Source: JAKFDI01 sp044508835
Lineage (GTDB): Bacteria > Pseudomonadota > Gammaproteobacteria > Burkholderiales > Burkholderiaceae_C
DNA length: 41,569 nt
Direction: 5' to 3'
Assembly: GCA_044508835.1 (NCBI GenBank)
Contig: JBIQHD010000038.1
Coordinates: 1-41,569, forward strand
The notes beneath the pieces were generated by a model. That model saw only the letters and a program-made list of their open reading frames with translations. It was not told the origin of the DNA and did not search any database. A program made the translations under genes and the position numbers. Positions 31,860 through 41,569 of the stretch are shown here, in pieces; position 1 is the first letter of the stretch; each line of letters starts with the position of its first letter.

Positions 31860-32672
31860 TTGGAAACCTCCACCTCGCACGACCGCCACGGCCTCTGGCC
31901 GCAGGCCGAATCCGTGGACGACTTCCGCCGCAACCTCGCGGCGGTCCGCGCGCGCATCGCGGCGGCGTGCCGGCGCGCCGGGCGCGACCCGGCGGGCGTG
32001 CGCCTGCTGCCGGTGAGCAAGACCAAGGAGGCACCGAGCATCCGCCTGGCCTACGCCGCCGGCTGCCGCGAGTTCGGCGAGAACAAGCCGCAGGAAGCCT
32101 GCCGCAAGTGGGAGGCGACGGCCGACCTGCCCGACCTGCGCTGGTCGGTGATCGGCCACCTGCAGACCAACAAGGCCCGGCTGGTGGCGCGCTTCGCCGC
32201 CGAGTTCCAGGCGCTGGACAGCCTGCGCGTGGCCGAGGCGCTGGAGCGGCGCCTGCAGGCCGAGGGCCGCGGGCTGGACGTGTTCGTGCAGGTCAACACC
32301 TCGGAGGAGGCCAGCAAGTACGGCCTGCCGCCGGAGGAGGTGGCCGCCTTCCTGCGGGCGCTGGCCGCGTTCCCCTCGCTGCGGGTGCGCGGCCTCATGA
32401 CGCTGGCGATGCTGTCGGCCGAGGCCCCGCGCGTGCGCCGGTGCTTCGTGCGCCTGCGCGAGCTGCGCGAGCGGCTGCGCCAGGACGCGCCGGGCGGGGT
32501 GTCGCTCGACGAGCTGTCGATGGGCATGTCCGGCGACTACGAGATCGCCGTCGAGGAAGGCGCGACGGTGGTGCGCGTCGGCCAGGCCATCTTCGGCGCG
32601 CGGCCCACGCCGGACGACCACTACTGGCCGTCGGCCGCGGGCGTCAGTGACCCGGCCTCGCGCCGAGCATGA
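31860..32672 (+). CDS. YggS-type PLP homeostasis protein
   Basis: A 270-residue protein of the YggS/PROSC family, which binds pyridoxal phosphate and keeps its level balanced. The PLP Lys is Lys54 in LLPVSKTK. Other family blocks are EFGENKPQEACRKW, WSVIGHLQTNKAR, VFVQVNTSEEASKYG, RGLMTLAML and LSMGMSGDYEIAVEEGATVVRVG. No ATG lies near the expected start; TTG at 31860 gives the family length plus about 20 residues. It starts eight bases after the nitroreductase stop. Its 3' end overlaps the convergent YnfA gene by 29 bases. Confidence 0.93.
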   Translation: METSTSHDRHGLWPQAESVDDFRRNLAAVRARIAAACRRAGRDPAGVRLLPVSKTKEAPSIRLAYAAGCREFGENKPQEACRKWEATADLPDLRWSVIGHLQTNKARLVARFAAEFQALDSLRVAEALERRLQAEGRGLDVFVQVNTSEEASKYGLPPEEVAAFLRALAAFPSLRVRGLMTLAMLSAEAPRVRRCFVRLRELRERLRQDAPGGVSLDELSMGMSGDYEIAVEEGATVVRVGQAIFGARPTPDDHYWPSAAGVSDPASRRA

Positions 32673-32979
32673 TGACGGCCATCCCGGCGAAGCACAGGGC
32701 GACGCCGGCCCAGTCGCTGGCGGACGGCGTGACCTTGTCGACCGCCCAGAGCCAGAGGATGGCGACGCCGATGTACACCCCGCCGTAGGCGGCGTAGACG
32801 CGGCCGGCCGCCGTGGGATGCAGCGACAGCAGCCACGCGAACAGCGCCAGGCTGGCGGCCGCCGGCACCAGCACCCAGGCCGGCCGGCCCTGCTTCAGCC
32901 AGAGGTAGGGCAGGTAGCAGCCCACGATCTCCGCCAGCGCCGTGGCGACGAACAGCCCGAACGTCTTCAAGAATTCCAT
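32644..32979 (-). CDS. YnfA family small membrane protein
   Basis: A 111-residue protein with four membrane helices. It closely follows the YnfA pattern: FVATALAEIVGCYLPYLWLK, SLALFAWLLSLHPTAAGRVYAAYGG and VYIGVAILWLWAVD. The family is structurally related to small multidrug resistance exporters. I chose the ATG at 32979 (MEFLKTFGLF) because it gives the family length; an in-frame ATG at 32988 is possible. Neither has a good ribosome site. Its 3' end overlaps the convergent YggS gene. Confidence 0.94.
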   Translation of the reverse strand: MEFLKTFGLFVATALAEIVGCYLPYLWLKQGRPAWVLVPAAASLALFAWLLSLHPTAAGRVYAAYGGVYIGVAILWLWAVDKVTPSASDWAGVALCFAGMAVIMLGARPGH

Positions 32980-33016
32980 GCGGGCCATTGTCGAGGCCGC
33001 GCGCGGCCGCGGCCGG

Positions 33017-34204
33017 TCAGGGCGCCGGCGCAGACGCGCCGCCCAGGGCCCGCCCCAGGTCGTCGAGGCTCTGCAGGTTGTGCACCGGCAGCATCCGGTC
33101 CACGTGCGGCAGCAGCGCGCGCACGCCGGCGGCGCGCGGCTCGAAGCCGTCGTAGCGCAGCAGCGGGTTGAGCCACACCAGCTCGTGCGCGCGGCGGTGC
33201 AGCTGGGCGGCCGCCTCGGCGAGCCGGCCGGCATCGTCGTGGTCGAGGCCGTCGGTCACGAGCAGCACCGCCGCGTTGGCGCCGAGCACGCGGCGCGCCC
33301 AGCGGTGGTCGAACTCGGCCAGGCACGCGCCGATGCGGGTGCCGCCCTTCCAGTCCTGCACCTGCGCGTCGGCGCGGGCCAGTGCCACGTCGGGGTCGCG
33401 GTGCTTCAGGCTGCGGGTGATGTTTGTCAGCCGCGTGCCGAAGGTGAAGGTCTGCACCCGCAGGTGGCGGCGCGTGAGGCCGTGCACGTAGTGCAGGAAC
33501 AGGCGCGCGTAGCGGTCCATCGAGCCGGAGATGTCGAGCAGCACGACGAGCGGCGGCAGCTCGCGGCGCGGCTGCGAGAACGCCGGCGTCACCGTCTCGG
33601 GCTGGCGCGCCATGCGCTGCAGCGAGGCGCGCAGGTCGAGCGTGCCGCGCGCGGCGCGGGCGTGGCGGCGCCGGCGCACCGGCTGCACCGGCAGCGGCGC
33701 GCGCTCGGCGAGCTGCTTGGCGCGCTCGAACTCGGCGGTGGTCATGGTCTCGAAGTCGGCGCGCTGCAGGCGCTCGCGTTCCGAGAAGCTGAAGGTCGTC
33801 TCGAACTGCAGCTCTTCCTGCGCGCTCTGGTTGGCCGGGTTCGGCGGCTGCGGCGCCTGCCGCGCCGCCAGGGCCTCGGCGAGGCGGTTCTGGCGCGGCT
33901 CGGGCGACTTGTCGCCGCGCCCGCTGATCTTGGGCAGCAGCGCGTACATCAGCTTCTCGAGCAGCTTGGGGTCGCGCCAGAAGGCGTCGAACGCGGCGTC
34001 GAAGACGGGCTGCTGCTCGTGGCGCTCGAGCATCACGGCGGACAGCGCGGCGTGCACGTCGGTGCGGCGGTCCAGGCCCACGGCTTCGAGGGCGGCGATG
34101 GCTGAGAGCACGCGGTCGGGGCCGACGGCGATGCCGGCGCGGCGCAGCACGCGGGAGAAGTGGACGATGTTGTCGGCGAGCATGAAGTTGTTTGTGCGGG
34201 CCAT
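33017..34204 (-). CDS. VWA domain protein, CoxE-like
   Basis: A 395-residue protein. Residues 1 to about 95 form a helical CoxE-type domain (LADNIVHFSRVLRRAGIAVGPDRVL), then a linker. A von Willebrand factor A domain at about 210-370 has a full MIDAS site: LLDISGSMD, the Thr in GGTRIG, and the Asp in LVTDGLDHDD. CoxE works with the MoxR ATPase CoxD in maturing the active site of the molybdenum large subunit in CO dehydrogenase operons. The ribosome-binding sequence GAGGGGG lies inside the repeat unit just upstream (34213 onward). It is the last gene of the minus-strand molybdenum hydroxylase cluster. Confidence 0.93.
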   Translation of the reverse strand: MARTNNFMLADNIVHFSRVLRRAGIAVGPDRVLSAIAALEAVGLDRRTDVHAALSAVMLERHEQQPVFDAAFDAFWRDPKLLEKLMYALLPKISGRGDKSPEPRQNRLAEALAARQAPQPPNPANQSAQEELQFETTFSFSERERLQRADFETMTTAEFERAKQLAERAPLPVQPVRRRRHARAARGTLDLRASLQRMARQPETVTPAFSQPRRELPPLVVLLDISGSMDRYARLFLHYVHGLTRRHLRVQTFTFGTRLTNITRSLKHRDPDVALARADAQVQDWKGGTRIGACLAEFDHRWARRVLGANAAVLLVTDGLDHDDAGRLAEAAAQLHRRAHELVWLNPLLRYDGFEPRAAGVRALLPHVDRMLPVHNLQSLDDLGRALGGASAPAP

Positions 34205-34212
34205 CGAGCGGC

Positions 34213-34340
34213 CCCCTCGCCCCCGCAGGGGGAGAGGGCTGGGGTGAGGGGGCGATAGCGAGGTTCGCCGCTTCGATGGACGCTCGGCGGTGACCGGCGA
34301 CCCTCACCCCAACCCTCTCCCGCGAGCGGGAGAGGGAGCG
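34213..34340. repeat. Pair of inverted REP-like units between the MoxR and VWA genes
   Basis: GAGAGGGCTGGGGTGAGGG (ending 34250) and CCCTCACCCCAACCCTCTC (from 34301) face each other across about 50 bases with one mismatch. Each carries its own hairpin, for example CCCTCTCCCGC/GCGGGAGAGGG around 34313-34336. The 140-base gap holds no gene. This is the same family as 17660-17757. Confidence 0.8.
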
Positions 34341-34344
34341 GGTC

Positions 34345-35274
34345 TCACTCCAGCAAGGCCCTCGCCTTCAGCTCGTCGAGCAGCTTGGCCGCGTCCCCGC
34401 GTTCGAGCCGGACGATGTCGTCCTGGTACTTGAGCAGCACGCCCAGCGTGTCATGCACGGTGTCGGGGTCCAGGCGCATGGCGTTGAGCGCGATCAGCGC
34501 GTTGGTCCAGTCGATGGTCTCGGCCACGCCCGGCGCCTTGAACAGGTCGAGCGTGCGCATGCGCTGCACGAACTCCACCACCTGGCGGTACAGGCGCTCG
34601 GCGGCGCCGGGGGCCTTGCGGCGCACGATCTCCAGCTCGCGCTCGACGTCGGGGAAGTCGACCCAGTGGTAGAGGCAGCGGCGCTTGAGCGCGTCGTGCA
34701 CCTCGCGCGTGCGGTTGCTGGTGATGAGGGTGATGGGCGGCGCGCTGGCGCGGATGGTGCCGAGCTCGGGAATGGTGATCTGGTTCTCGGCCAGGGCTTC
34801 GAGCAGGAAGGCGTCGAAGGGCTCGTCGGCGCGGTCGAGCTCGTCGATCAGCAGCACGGGCGACGTGGGTTGCGTGAGGGCCTGCAGCAGCGGGCGCTCG
34901 ATCAGCATCTCGCGGGTGTAGAGGCTGCGCGCCAGGCGCTCGCGCTCGGCGTCGCTCGCGATGGCGTGCGCGGCCTCGGCCAGGCGGATCTCGATCATCT
35001 GCCGCGCCACGTTCCATTCGTAGGCGGTCTGCGCGATGTCCAGGCCCTCGAAGCACTGCACGCGCAGCAGCGTGGCGCCGAGCGCGGCGGCCAGCGACTT
35101 GGCGAGCTCGGTCTTGCCCACGCCGGGCTCGCCTTCGAGGAACAACGGGCGTTCGAGCTTCAGGCTGACGAAGAGCGCGGTGGCGAGGCGGCGGTCGCAA
35201 ACGTAGTTCTCGCGCGCCAGCAGGGTGATGACGGCGTCGACGGAGTCGGGGAGAGCGACGGTATCGGTGATCAC
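34345..35274 (-). CDS. MoxR family AAA+ ATPase, CoxD-like
   Basis: An ATPase of about 309 residues with Walker A GEPGVGKTE, Walker B VLLIDELDRAD and the sensor region TLITSNRTREVHDALKRRC. The LEGEPGVGKTELAKSLAAALG, QCFEGLDIAQTAYEWN and TPELGTIRA-like blocks are those of CoxD-type MoxR proteins. The start is uncertain: GTG 35274 gives MITDTVALPDSVDAV, while TTG 35289 adds five residues; neither has a clear ribosome site. It sits between the FAD subunit gene (across a repeat block) and the VWA gene, the normal MoxR-VWA pairing for metal-centre insertion. Confidence 0.93.
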   Translation of the reverse strand: MITDTVALPDSVDAVITLLARENYVCDRRLATALFVSLKLERPLFLEGEPGVGKTELAKSLAAALGATLLRVQCFEGLDIAQTAYEWNVARQMIEIRLAEAAHAIASDAERERLARSLYTREMLIERPLLQALTQPTSPVLLIDELDRADEPFDAFLLEALAENQITIPELGTIRASAPPITLITSNRTREVHDALKRRCLYHWVDFPDVERELEIVRRKAPGAAERLYRQVVEFVQRMRTLDLFKAPGVAETIDWTNALIALNAMRLDPDTVHDTLGVLLKYQDDIVRLERGDAAKLLDELKARALLE

Positions 35275-35308
35275 TGCGGCTGGGGGCAAGCGGTGCCTGG
35301 GCTTCGAT

Positions 35309-35458
35309 ACCTCAGCCCGAACGGAGGTGGGTTGTCGGCGAAGAGGGCTTCGACGGGCTCAGCCCGGTCCTTCGACAGGCTCAGGACGAACGGAGCGAAG
35401 GGGCGTGGCGACGACTCTACACACCCGCCCATCCGCTCGCCCTGAGGTATCGAAGGGC
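35309..35458. repeat. Dispersed repeat block between FAD subunit and MoxR genes
   Basis: Several copies of the CGTTCG...CTGAG...TCGAAG element lie here: inverted at 35309-35334, a back-to-back pair at 35345-35393, and a forward copy at 35432-35458. Both the GTATCGAAG and CTGTCGAAG variants are present. No gene is seen. The block splits the molybdenum hydroxylase operon. Confidence 0.85.
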
Positions 35459-35475
35459 CTGGGACCCTACCGGTC

Positions 35476-36270
35476 TCACCGCGCCAGCGCCGCCGCCACC
35501 GCCCGCGCGGCCATCACGCTGATCATCGCCGCGCGGTACTCGGCCGAGGCGTGCAGGTCGCCGTTCATGCCGTCGGCCGCGAGCTTCACGCCCTTGGCCG
35601 CTTCGGGCGTGAAGCTGCCGGCCAGCGCCGCCTCCAGCTCGGGCACGCGGAACACGTGGCCCTTGGCGCCCGTCACGGCCACGCGCACGCCGTTCGCCGT
35701 CTGCGCGACGAACACGCCCACCAGCGCGAAGCGCGAGGCCGGCTGCTTGTACTTGACGTAGGCCGCGCGCTGCGGCACGGGGAAGCGTACCGCGGTGATG
35801 AGCTCGCCGGGCTTCAGCGCCGTCTCGTACAGGCCGGTGAAGAAGTCGTCCGCCGCGATCGTGCGCTGGCTGGTCTGCACGGTCGCGCCCAGGCCCAGCA
35901 CGCCCGCCGGGTAGCAGGCCGCCGGGTCGGCGTTGGCGATGGAGCCGCCGAGGGTGCCCATGTTGCGCACCATCGGGTCGCCGATGCCGCCGGCCAGTTC
36001 GGCCAGCGCGGGAATCGCCTGCTTCACCTCGGCGGACGCGGCCACCTCGGCGTGCGTGGTCATCGCGCCGATGACGAGCGCGTCGCCCTCGCGGCGGATG
36101 CCTTTCAGCTCGCCCACGCCGCCGAGGTCGACGAGGCGCTCGCTGCTCGACAGGCGCAGGCGCATCGCCTGCACCAGGCTCTGCCCGCCGGCGAGGAAGC
36201 GCGCCTCGCCCTGCAGCGCGGCGGCGGCGTCGGCCGCGGAGGCCGGACGTTGGTACTCGAAGCCGTACAT
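35476..36270 (-). CDS. Molybdenum hydroxylase FAD-binding medium subunit (CoxM-like)
   Basis: A 264-residue flavoprotein subunit. The FAD pyrophosphate-binding motifs of this family are seen as RFLAGGQSLVQAMRLRL (AGGQS) and NMGTLGGSIANADPAACYP (TLGGS). ATG 36270 is preceded by GAGGAG at good spacing. It passes electrons from the iron-sulfur subunit to the final acceptor. It begins ten bases after the large-subunit stop, so the small, large and medium subunits form one tight unit. Confidence 0.95.
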   Translation of the reverse strand: MYGFEYQRPASAADAAAALQGEARFLAGGQSLVQAMRLRLSSSERLVDLGGVGELKGIRREGDALVIGAMTTHAEVAASAEVKQAIPALAELAGGIGDPMVRNMGTLGGSIANADPAACYPAGVLGLGATVQTSQRTIAADDFFTGLYETALKPGELITAVRFPVPQRAAYVKYKQPASRFALVGVFVAQTANGVRVAVTGAKGHVFRVPELEAALAGSFTPEAAKGVKLAADGMNGDLHASAEYRAAMISVMAARAVAAALAR

Positions 36271-36280
36271 GTGCGTCTCC

Positions 36281-38656
<2,376 letters not shown>

Positions 38657-38672
38657 GGCGTTCTCCTTCGCG

Positions 38673-39152
38673 TCAGGCCGCGGCCGGGACCTTGCCCTGC
38701 TGGCAGGTCTGGATCGCCTGGACGATGTTGTGGTAGCCCGTACAGCGGCAGATGTTGCCTTCCAGGCCCTCGCGGATCTGCTGCTCGGTGGCGTTCGGCA
38801 TGGCTTCGAGCAGCTTCACCGCCGACATCACCATGCCCGGCGTGCAGAAGCCGCACTGCAGGCCGTGGCACTCGCGGAAGGCCTCCTGCATCGGGTGCAG
38901 CGCGCCGTTGGCCGACAGGCCCTCGATGGTGGTGACCTCGCCGCCCTGCGCCTGCACGGCCAGCATGGAGCACGACTTCACGGCACGGCCGTTCAGGTGC
39001 ACCGTGCAGGCGCCGCACTGCGCGGTGTCGCAACCGACGTGGGTGCCGGTGAGCTGCAGGCGCTCGCGGATGAGCTGGACGAGCAGCAGGCGCGGGTCGA
39101 CGTCGACCTCCACCGCCTTGCCGTTCACCGTCAGGGAAAGGGAAACAGTCAC
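38673..39152 (-). CDS. Molybdenum hydroxylase 2Fe-2S small subunit (CoxS-like)
   Basis: A 159-residue protein with two [2Fe-2S] clusters. The plant-type cluster uses Cys41, 46, 49 and 61; the second uses Cys100, 103, 135 and 137 (CGFC and CRC). The GTG at 39152 is chosen because GAGGAG lies about seven bases upstream and no ATG fits the family start (VSLSLTVNGK). It is the first gene of the operon in the order small-large-medium, unlike the medium-small-large order of classical cox operons. Confidence 0.95.
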   Translation of the reverse strand: MTVSLSLTVNGKAVEVDVDPRLLLVQLIRERLQLTGTHVGCDTAQCGACTVHLNGRAVKSCSMLAVQAQGGEVTTIEGLSANGALHPMQEAFRECHGLQCGFCTPGMVMSAVKLLEAMPNATEQQIREGLEGNICRCTGYHNIVQAIQTCQQGKVPAAA

Positions 39153-39325
39153 GGGAGTCTCCTCGGGTCGAAGCCCGGGCCGTGTGGCCGGGTCCGGTCC
39201 ATTCTTGGCCGTTCCCCCCAGGCTGCAAGTGGTGGCATTCCCTAGGGAAAACGCCCGTGCGCGCCCGCGGCGCGCGAACCTGCCGCCCGCATGGCACAAA
39301 CTGGCACACCTGCGCCGCACCGCCC
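39153..39325. promoter_or_regulatory. Divergent control region with palindrome TTCCCTAGGGAA and a TGGCACA direct repeat
   Basis: Between the small-subunit gene and the PAS-LuxR gene lie a perfect 12-bp palindrome TTCCCTAGGGAA (39238-39249) and two TGGCACA copies exactly ten bases apart (39292-39298, 39302-39308). On the minus strand a weak TTGCAG/AAGAAT promoter can be drawn just downstream of the palindrome, placing it at a typical activator position. All regulatory meaning is inferred. Confidence 0.5.
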
Positions 39326-39907
39326 ATGCACACCGCGACCGACTTCCTCTTCTCCGACGCCGACCTGCTGCTCGCCTTCGACCTCGCGCCGGTGGGGTTG
39401 TGCGTGCTGCGCCAGCGCGTCATCCAGCACTGCAACGAAGCCTTCGGCTCCATGTTCGGCTTCCAGCCGGAAGAGCTCGCCGGGCAGTCGACGGCCATCC
39501 TCTACCCCTCGCAGGAGGAGTTCGAGCGCGCCGGCGTGCGCGGCGTGGCGGCGATGCGCGAATGCGGGCGCTATGCCGACGAGCGCATCATGCGGTTCCG
39601 CGACGGCCGGCTGTTCTGGTGCCACGTGTCGGGCCGCTCGCTCGACCGCGCCGACCCCTTCGGCTGCGGCGTGTGGGCATGGGAGGACATCTCGGCGCGC
39701 CGCCCCGTCATCGCCGACCTCACGGCGCGCGAGCGCCAGATCGCGCAGCTGCTGATCGAGGGCATGACGAGCCGGCAGATCGCCCAGGCGCTGCAGGTGA
39801 GCCCGCGCACCATCGACGCCCACCGCGTGCGCATGCTGCGCAAGCTCAAGGCGAGCACGCCCACCGAGATGGTGTCGCGCCTCGCGGGGCTTGGCACGGG
39901 CCCGTAG
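39326..39907 (+). CDS. PAS domain LuxR-type transcriptional regulator
   Basis: A 193-residue regulator. Residues about 10-125 form a PAS domain (LAFDLAPVGLCVLRQRVIQHCNEAFGSMFGF, ELAGQSTAILYPS, MRFRDGRLFWCHVSGRSLD). Residues 130-190 are a LuxR helix-turn-helix (LTARERQIAQLLIEGMTSRQIAQALQVSPRTIDAHRVRMLRKL). No receiver domain is present, so the PAS part must sense the signal. It is divergent from the molybdenum hydroxylase operon and most likely controls it. ATG 39326 lies 48 codons into a longer open frame and gives the compact two-domain form. Confidence 0.92.
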   Translation: MHTATDFLFSDADLLLAFDLAPVGLCVLRQRVIQHCNEAFGSMFGFQPEELAGQSTAILYPSQEEFERAGVRGVAAMRECGRYADERIMRFRDGRLFWCHVSGRSLDRADPFGCGVWAWEDISARRPVIADLTARERQIAQLLIEGMTSRQIAQALQVSPRTIDAHRVRMLRKLKASTPTEMVSRLAGLGTGP

Positions 39908-39922
39908 GCCCGCGGGCGCGGG

Positions 39923-41146
39923 TCAGGCCGCTTCGTCGGCCACGCCCTGGCAGCCCCAGCGCCCGTCGCGGCGCGCGCGCAGCAGCGTGGGCGCGGCATG
40001 CACCAGCCACAGGCCGAAGGCCGCGATCCACAGCGCCGCCGAGAGGGTCCACCATGCCGGCGCCTGCGCCATCCACACGCCGGCCGCGGCGCGGGCGAGC
40101 GCGGCGGCGATGAGCAGCGCCGCGGCGACCGGCAGCCACGGCCGCTCGTCGCGGTGCTCGCCGGCATGCGCCCGGCCGGCGATGTTGAGCACGGCGAAGA
40201 TCGCCAGCCCCATGGCGCCGACCGCCTGCAGGTGCATCCCCGCGCTCGCGGCGATCGGCACGCCGAGCCCGGCCAGCCCCTGCATCGCGTAGCCGCCGGC
40301 GATGAGCCAGGGCAGCGCGTAGAGCATCCACACCCAGCGCCGCGTCAGCACCGCGCCGACGTGCCAGTCGGCCAGCAGCCCGAGCAGCGCGGCCGCCGCG
40401 GCCAGCGCCAGCCAGGCGGTGGCGGCGCTGTGCGGCACCAGCCAGTGCGCCGCGGCGTGCAGGCCGATCATCACGACGACGAGCTGGCGCCGCGGCGGGC
40501 GGGCGACGAAGTCCGCCGGCTCGCCGCGTGCCTCGAGCGCGTCGTTGACCACGCGCATCGAGATGCGCGCGAGCGTGACGACGATCAGCGCCATCGCGGT
40601 GTGCAGCAGCAGGTAGAGCGCGCGGCGCAGGTCGCCGCCGCGCGCGAGCTCGAACTCGGCCAGCAGCGCCGCGGCCAGCACCGCCAGCAGCGACCACCAC
40701 AGGCCGAGGTGGCGGCGCGACGGATCGCGCCACAGCCGCGGCGTGACGAGCCGCAGGAAGTCGAGCGTGAGCGCGGCCTGAAGCGCCAGCGCCGCCCAGC
40801 CCGCTGCTTCGCCGGGCAGCACCAGCGCCAGACGGCCGAGCCCCCACAGCACGGCCAGCCGCATCACCGCCTCGGCGCCGAAGGCGGGCGTGCCGGTGAA
40901 CTCGGGCACCGCCGTGAGCGCGAAGCCCAGCACCGCCGCGACCATCATGCCCAGCAGCATCTCGTGGCCATGCCACAGCACCGTGCTGCCGCCGGCCTCG
41001 GGCACCGGCAGGCCGAAGCGCAGGTGCAGCACCCAGGCGCCGACCAATCCCACGGCCGCCACGCCGGCCGCCAGGAAGAAGGGGCGGAAGCCGCATTGCC
41101 ACACCGGCCAGCGGGCTGCGGCGCTCATGGGAGCTCGCGGGGGCAT
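39923..41146 (-). CDS. NnrS family haem-copper membrane protein
   Basis: A 407-residue polytopic membrane protein with about 12 hydrophobic segments. It matches NnrS, whose members contain haem and copper and protect against nitric-oxide-related metabolic stress in several denitrifiers. Conserved segments include CGFRPFFLAAGV, LWHGHEMLLGMMVAAVLGFALTAVPEFTG, RISMRVVNDALEARG and HLQAVGAMGLAIFAVLNIAGRAHAG. ATG 41146 is preceded by GGAGG five bases away, better than the ATG at 41128. Its leader contains a 15-bp tandem repeat from 41163. It converges on the PAS-LuxR gene with a 15-base gap. No denitrification gene is in view. Confidence 0.94.
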   Translation of the reverse strand: MPPRAPMSAAARWPVWQCGFRPFFLAAGVAAVGLVGAWVLHLRFGLPVPEAGGSTVLWHGHEMLLGMMVAAVLGFALTAVPEFTGTPAFGAEAVMRLAVLWGLGRLALVLPGEAAGWAALALQAALTLDFLRLVTPRLWRDPSRRHLGLWWSLLAVLAAALLAEFELARGGDLRRALYLLLHTAMALIVVTLARISMRVVNDALEARGEPADFVARPPRRQLVVVMIGLHAAAHWLVPHSAATAWLALAAAAALLGLLADWHVGAVLTRRWVWMLYALPWLIAGGYAMQGLAGLGVPIAASAGMHLQAVGAMGLAIFAVLNIAGRAHAGEHRDERPWLPVAAALLIAAALARAAAGVWMAQAPAWWTLSAALWIAAFGLWLVHAAPTLLRARRDGRWGCQGVADEAA

Positions 41147-41162
41147 GCGTGCCTCCGTTCAA

Positions 41163-41237
41163 TCCGTTGGCGCGGAATCCGGTGGCGCTGGATCCGGTCG
41201 CGCGGAGTCCGTCTGCGCGGAGTCCGTTCGCGCCGAG
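41163..41237. repeat. 15-bp tandem repeat, five units, in the nnrS leader
   Basis: TCCG recurs at 41163, 41178, 41193, 41208 and 41223, exactly 15 bases apart. Units read TCCGKTSGCGCGGAR with one to four changes each. The last unit runs into a copy of the dispersed repeat (CGTTCGCGCCGAG), so the tandem array looks like expansion of that element's first half. It starts seven bases upstream of the nnrS ribosome-binding site. Confidence 0.85.
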
Positions 41238-41261
41238 GCTTCGAGGCGCCCGCGCCCGAAA

Positions 41262-41390
41262 GCCCGTTCGCGCTGAGCCTGTCGAAGCGCTTGGCGCGCT
41301 CACCCGCCCCTTCCGCGCAGAACCCGTTCGAGCTGAGGTACCGAAGCGCTCGCGCCACCAAGTCCCGTTCGCGCTGAGCTTGTCGAAGCG
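41262..41390. repeat. Three forward copies of the dispersed repeat
   Basis: Copies start at 41262, 41323 and 41364, each CCCGTTCG, two bases, CTGAG, then CCTGTCGAAG, GTACCGAAG or CTTGTCGAAG. From 41147 to the window end (423 bases) no gene is seen; only repeats fill the stretch. Confidence 0.85.
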
Positions 41391-41467
41391 TGTTGCGCTC
41401 GGTCCGGGTTGACTGGTTGGGGCTGCGGTCGTAGTTGTGAGAAGCCGGGTCTCGCCCCGGCGGGCGA

Positions 41468-41501
41468 CCTACTTTCTTTTGCTTCGCCAAAAGAAAGTAG
41501 G
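41468..41501. repeat. 14-bp-arm hairpin, possible bidirectional terminator
   Basis: CCTACTTTCTTTTG (41468-41481) and CAAAAGAAAGTAGG (41488-41501) are perfect inverted arms around a CTTCGC loop. The AT-rich arm stands out sharply from the 70% GC surroundings. It looks like a known type of dispersed element in Betaproteobacteria and could stop transcription on either strand. Confidence 0.75.
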
Positions 41502-41569
41502 CAAAGAAAAGGCGACCCCGACGGAGGCGGTCCGCTGCGCGGACTGCTCTGCGGTGCTCGGAGTGTGGC

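Noticed and set aside
39292..39308. A sigma-54 -24/-12 promoter TGGCAC...GGCA before the PAS-LuxR gene
   Set aside because: The GG to GC spacing is one base short, and the second half is GGCA rather than TTGC; a 10-bp direct repeat explains it better.
41125..41490. A 121-residue minus-strand open frame upstream of nnrS
   Set aside because: It is translated from the repeat block (Arg-rich repeats from the 15-bp array and the dispersed element) and has no fold.

Overview
The window is very GC-rich, densely packed chromosomal DNA. Codon use, gene families and dispersed repeats fit a betaproteobacterium of the order Burkholderiales; a Rubrivivax/Leptothrix/Ideonella-like organism is an inference from gene content (PEP-CTERM protein, Bug receptors, TRAP transporters, the CGTTCG...CTGAG...TCGAAG repeat family). 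No transposase, integrase, phage gene or CRISPR array is visible.

Layout. 1-1471 (+): the tail of a Pro/Ala-rich protein and a membrane protein with a C-terminal zinc ribbon. 1497-5600 (-): a hybrid sensor kinase and the DctM and DctQ subunits of a TRAP transporter, whose solute receptor lies at 5717-6748. 6850-12476 (-): a homogentisate module in the order MBL-fold protein, FAD hydroxylase, DUF2783 protein, homogentisate dioxygenase, fumarylacetoacetase, with an IclR regulator divergent at 12625-13479. The flavoprotein plus tiny DUF2783 pair resembles the two-part 3-hydroxyphenylacetate 6-hydroxylase, so the likely job is uptake of a hydroxylated aromatic acid by the TRAP system, ring hydroxylation to homogentisate, then ring cleavage. 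No maleylacetoacetate isomerase is in the window.

13480-16751 (-): a PcaC-PcaD fusion, a SapC-family protein and a CorC-type CBS protein, tightly coupled; apaH is divergent. 17775-21129 (-): a beta-propeller lipoprotein, a ChaN-like lipoprotein and a second IclR regulator. 21203-28756 is a divergent catabolic locus: an SDR and a Bug/TctC receptor on the minus strand; an acyl-CoA dehydrogenase, an ADP-forming-type acyl-CoA ligase, a class III CoA transferase and an iron-type alcohol dehydrogenase on the plus strand. A perfect 7-bp-arm palindrome sits in the shared promoter. The substrate cannot be read from the sequence, and this is one of the two best candidates for an undescribed system.

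28916-32988: a PEP-CTERM SGNH-like protein, tRNA-Ser(UGA), a yybP-ykoY manganese riboswitch in front of mntP, an HTH-nitroreductase fusion, a YggS-type PLP protein, and YnfA. 33017-39152 (-) is the second candidate: a molybdenum hydroxylase operon (small, large and FAD subunits, MoxR ATPase, VWA protein) whose large subunit carries the form II signature AYRGAGR rather than the CO dehydrogenase signature. A PAS-LuxR regulator is divergent from it. An nnrS gene follows, and its leader holds a 15-bp tandem repeat apparently derived from the dispersed repeat. The last 420 bases hold only repeats.
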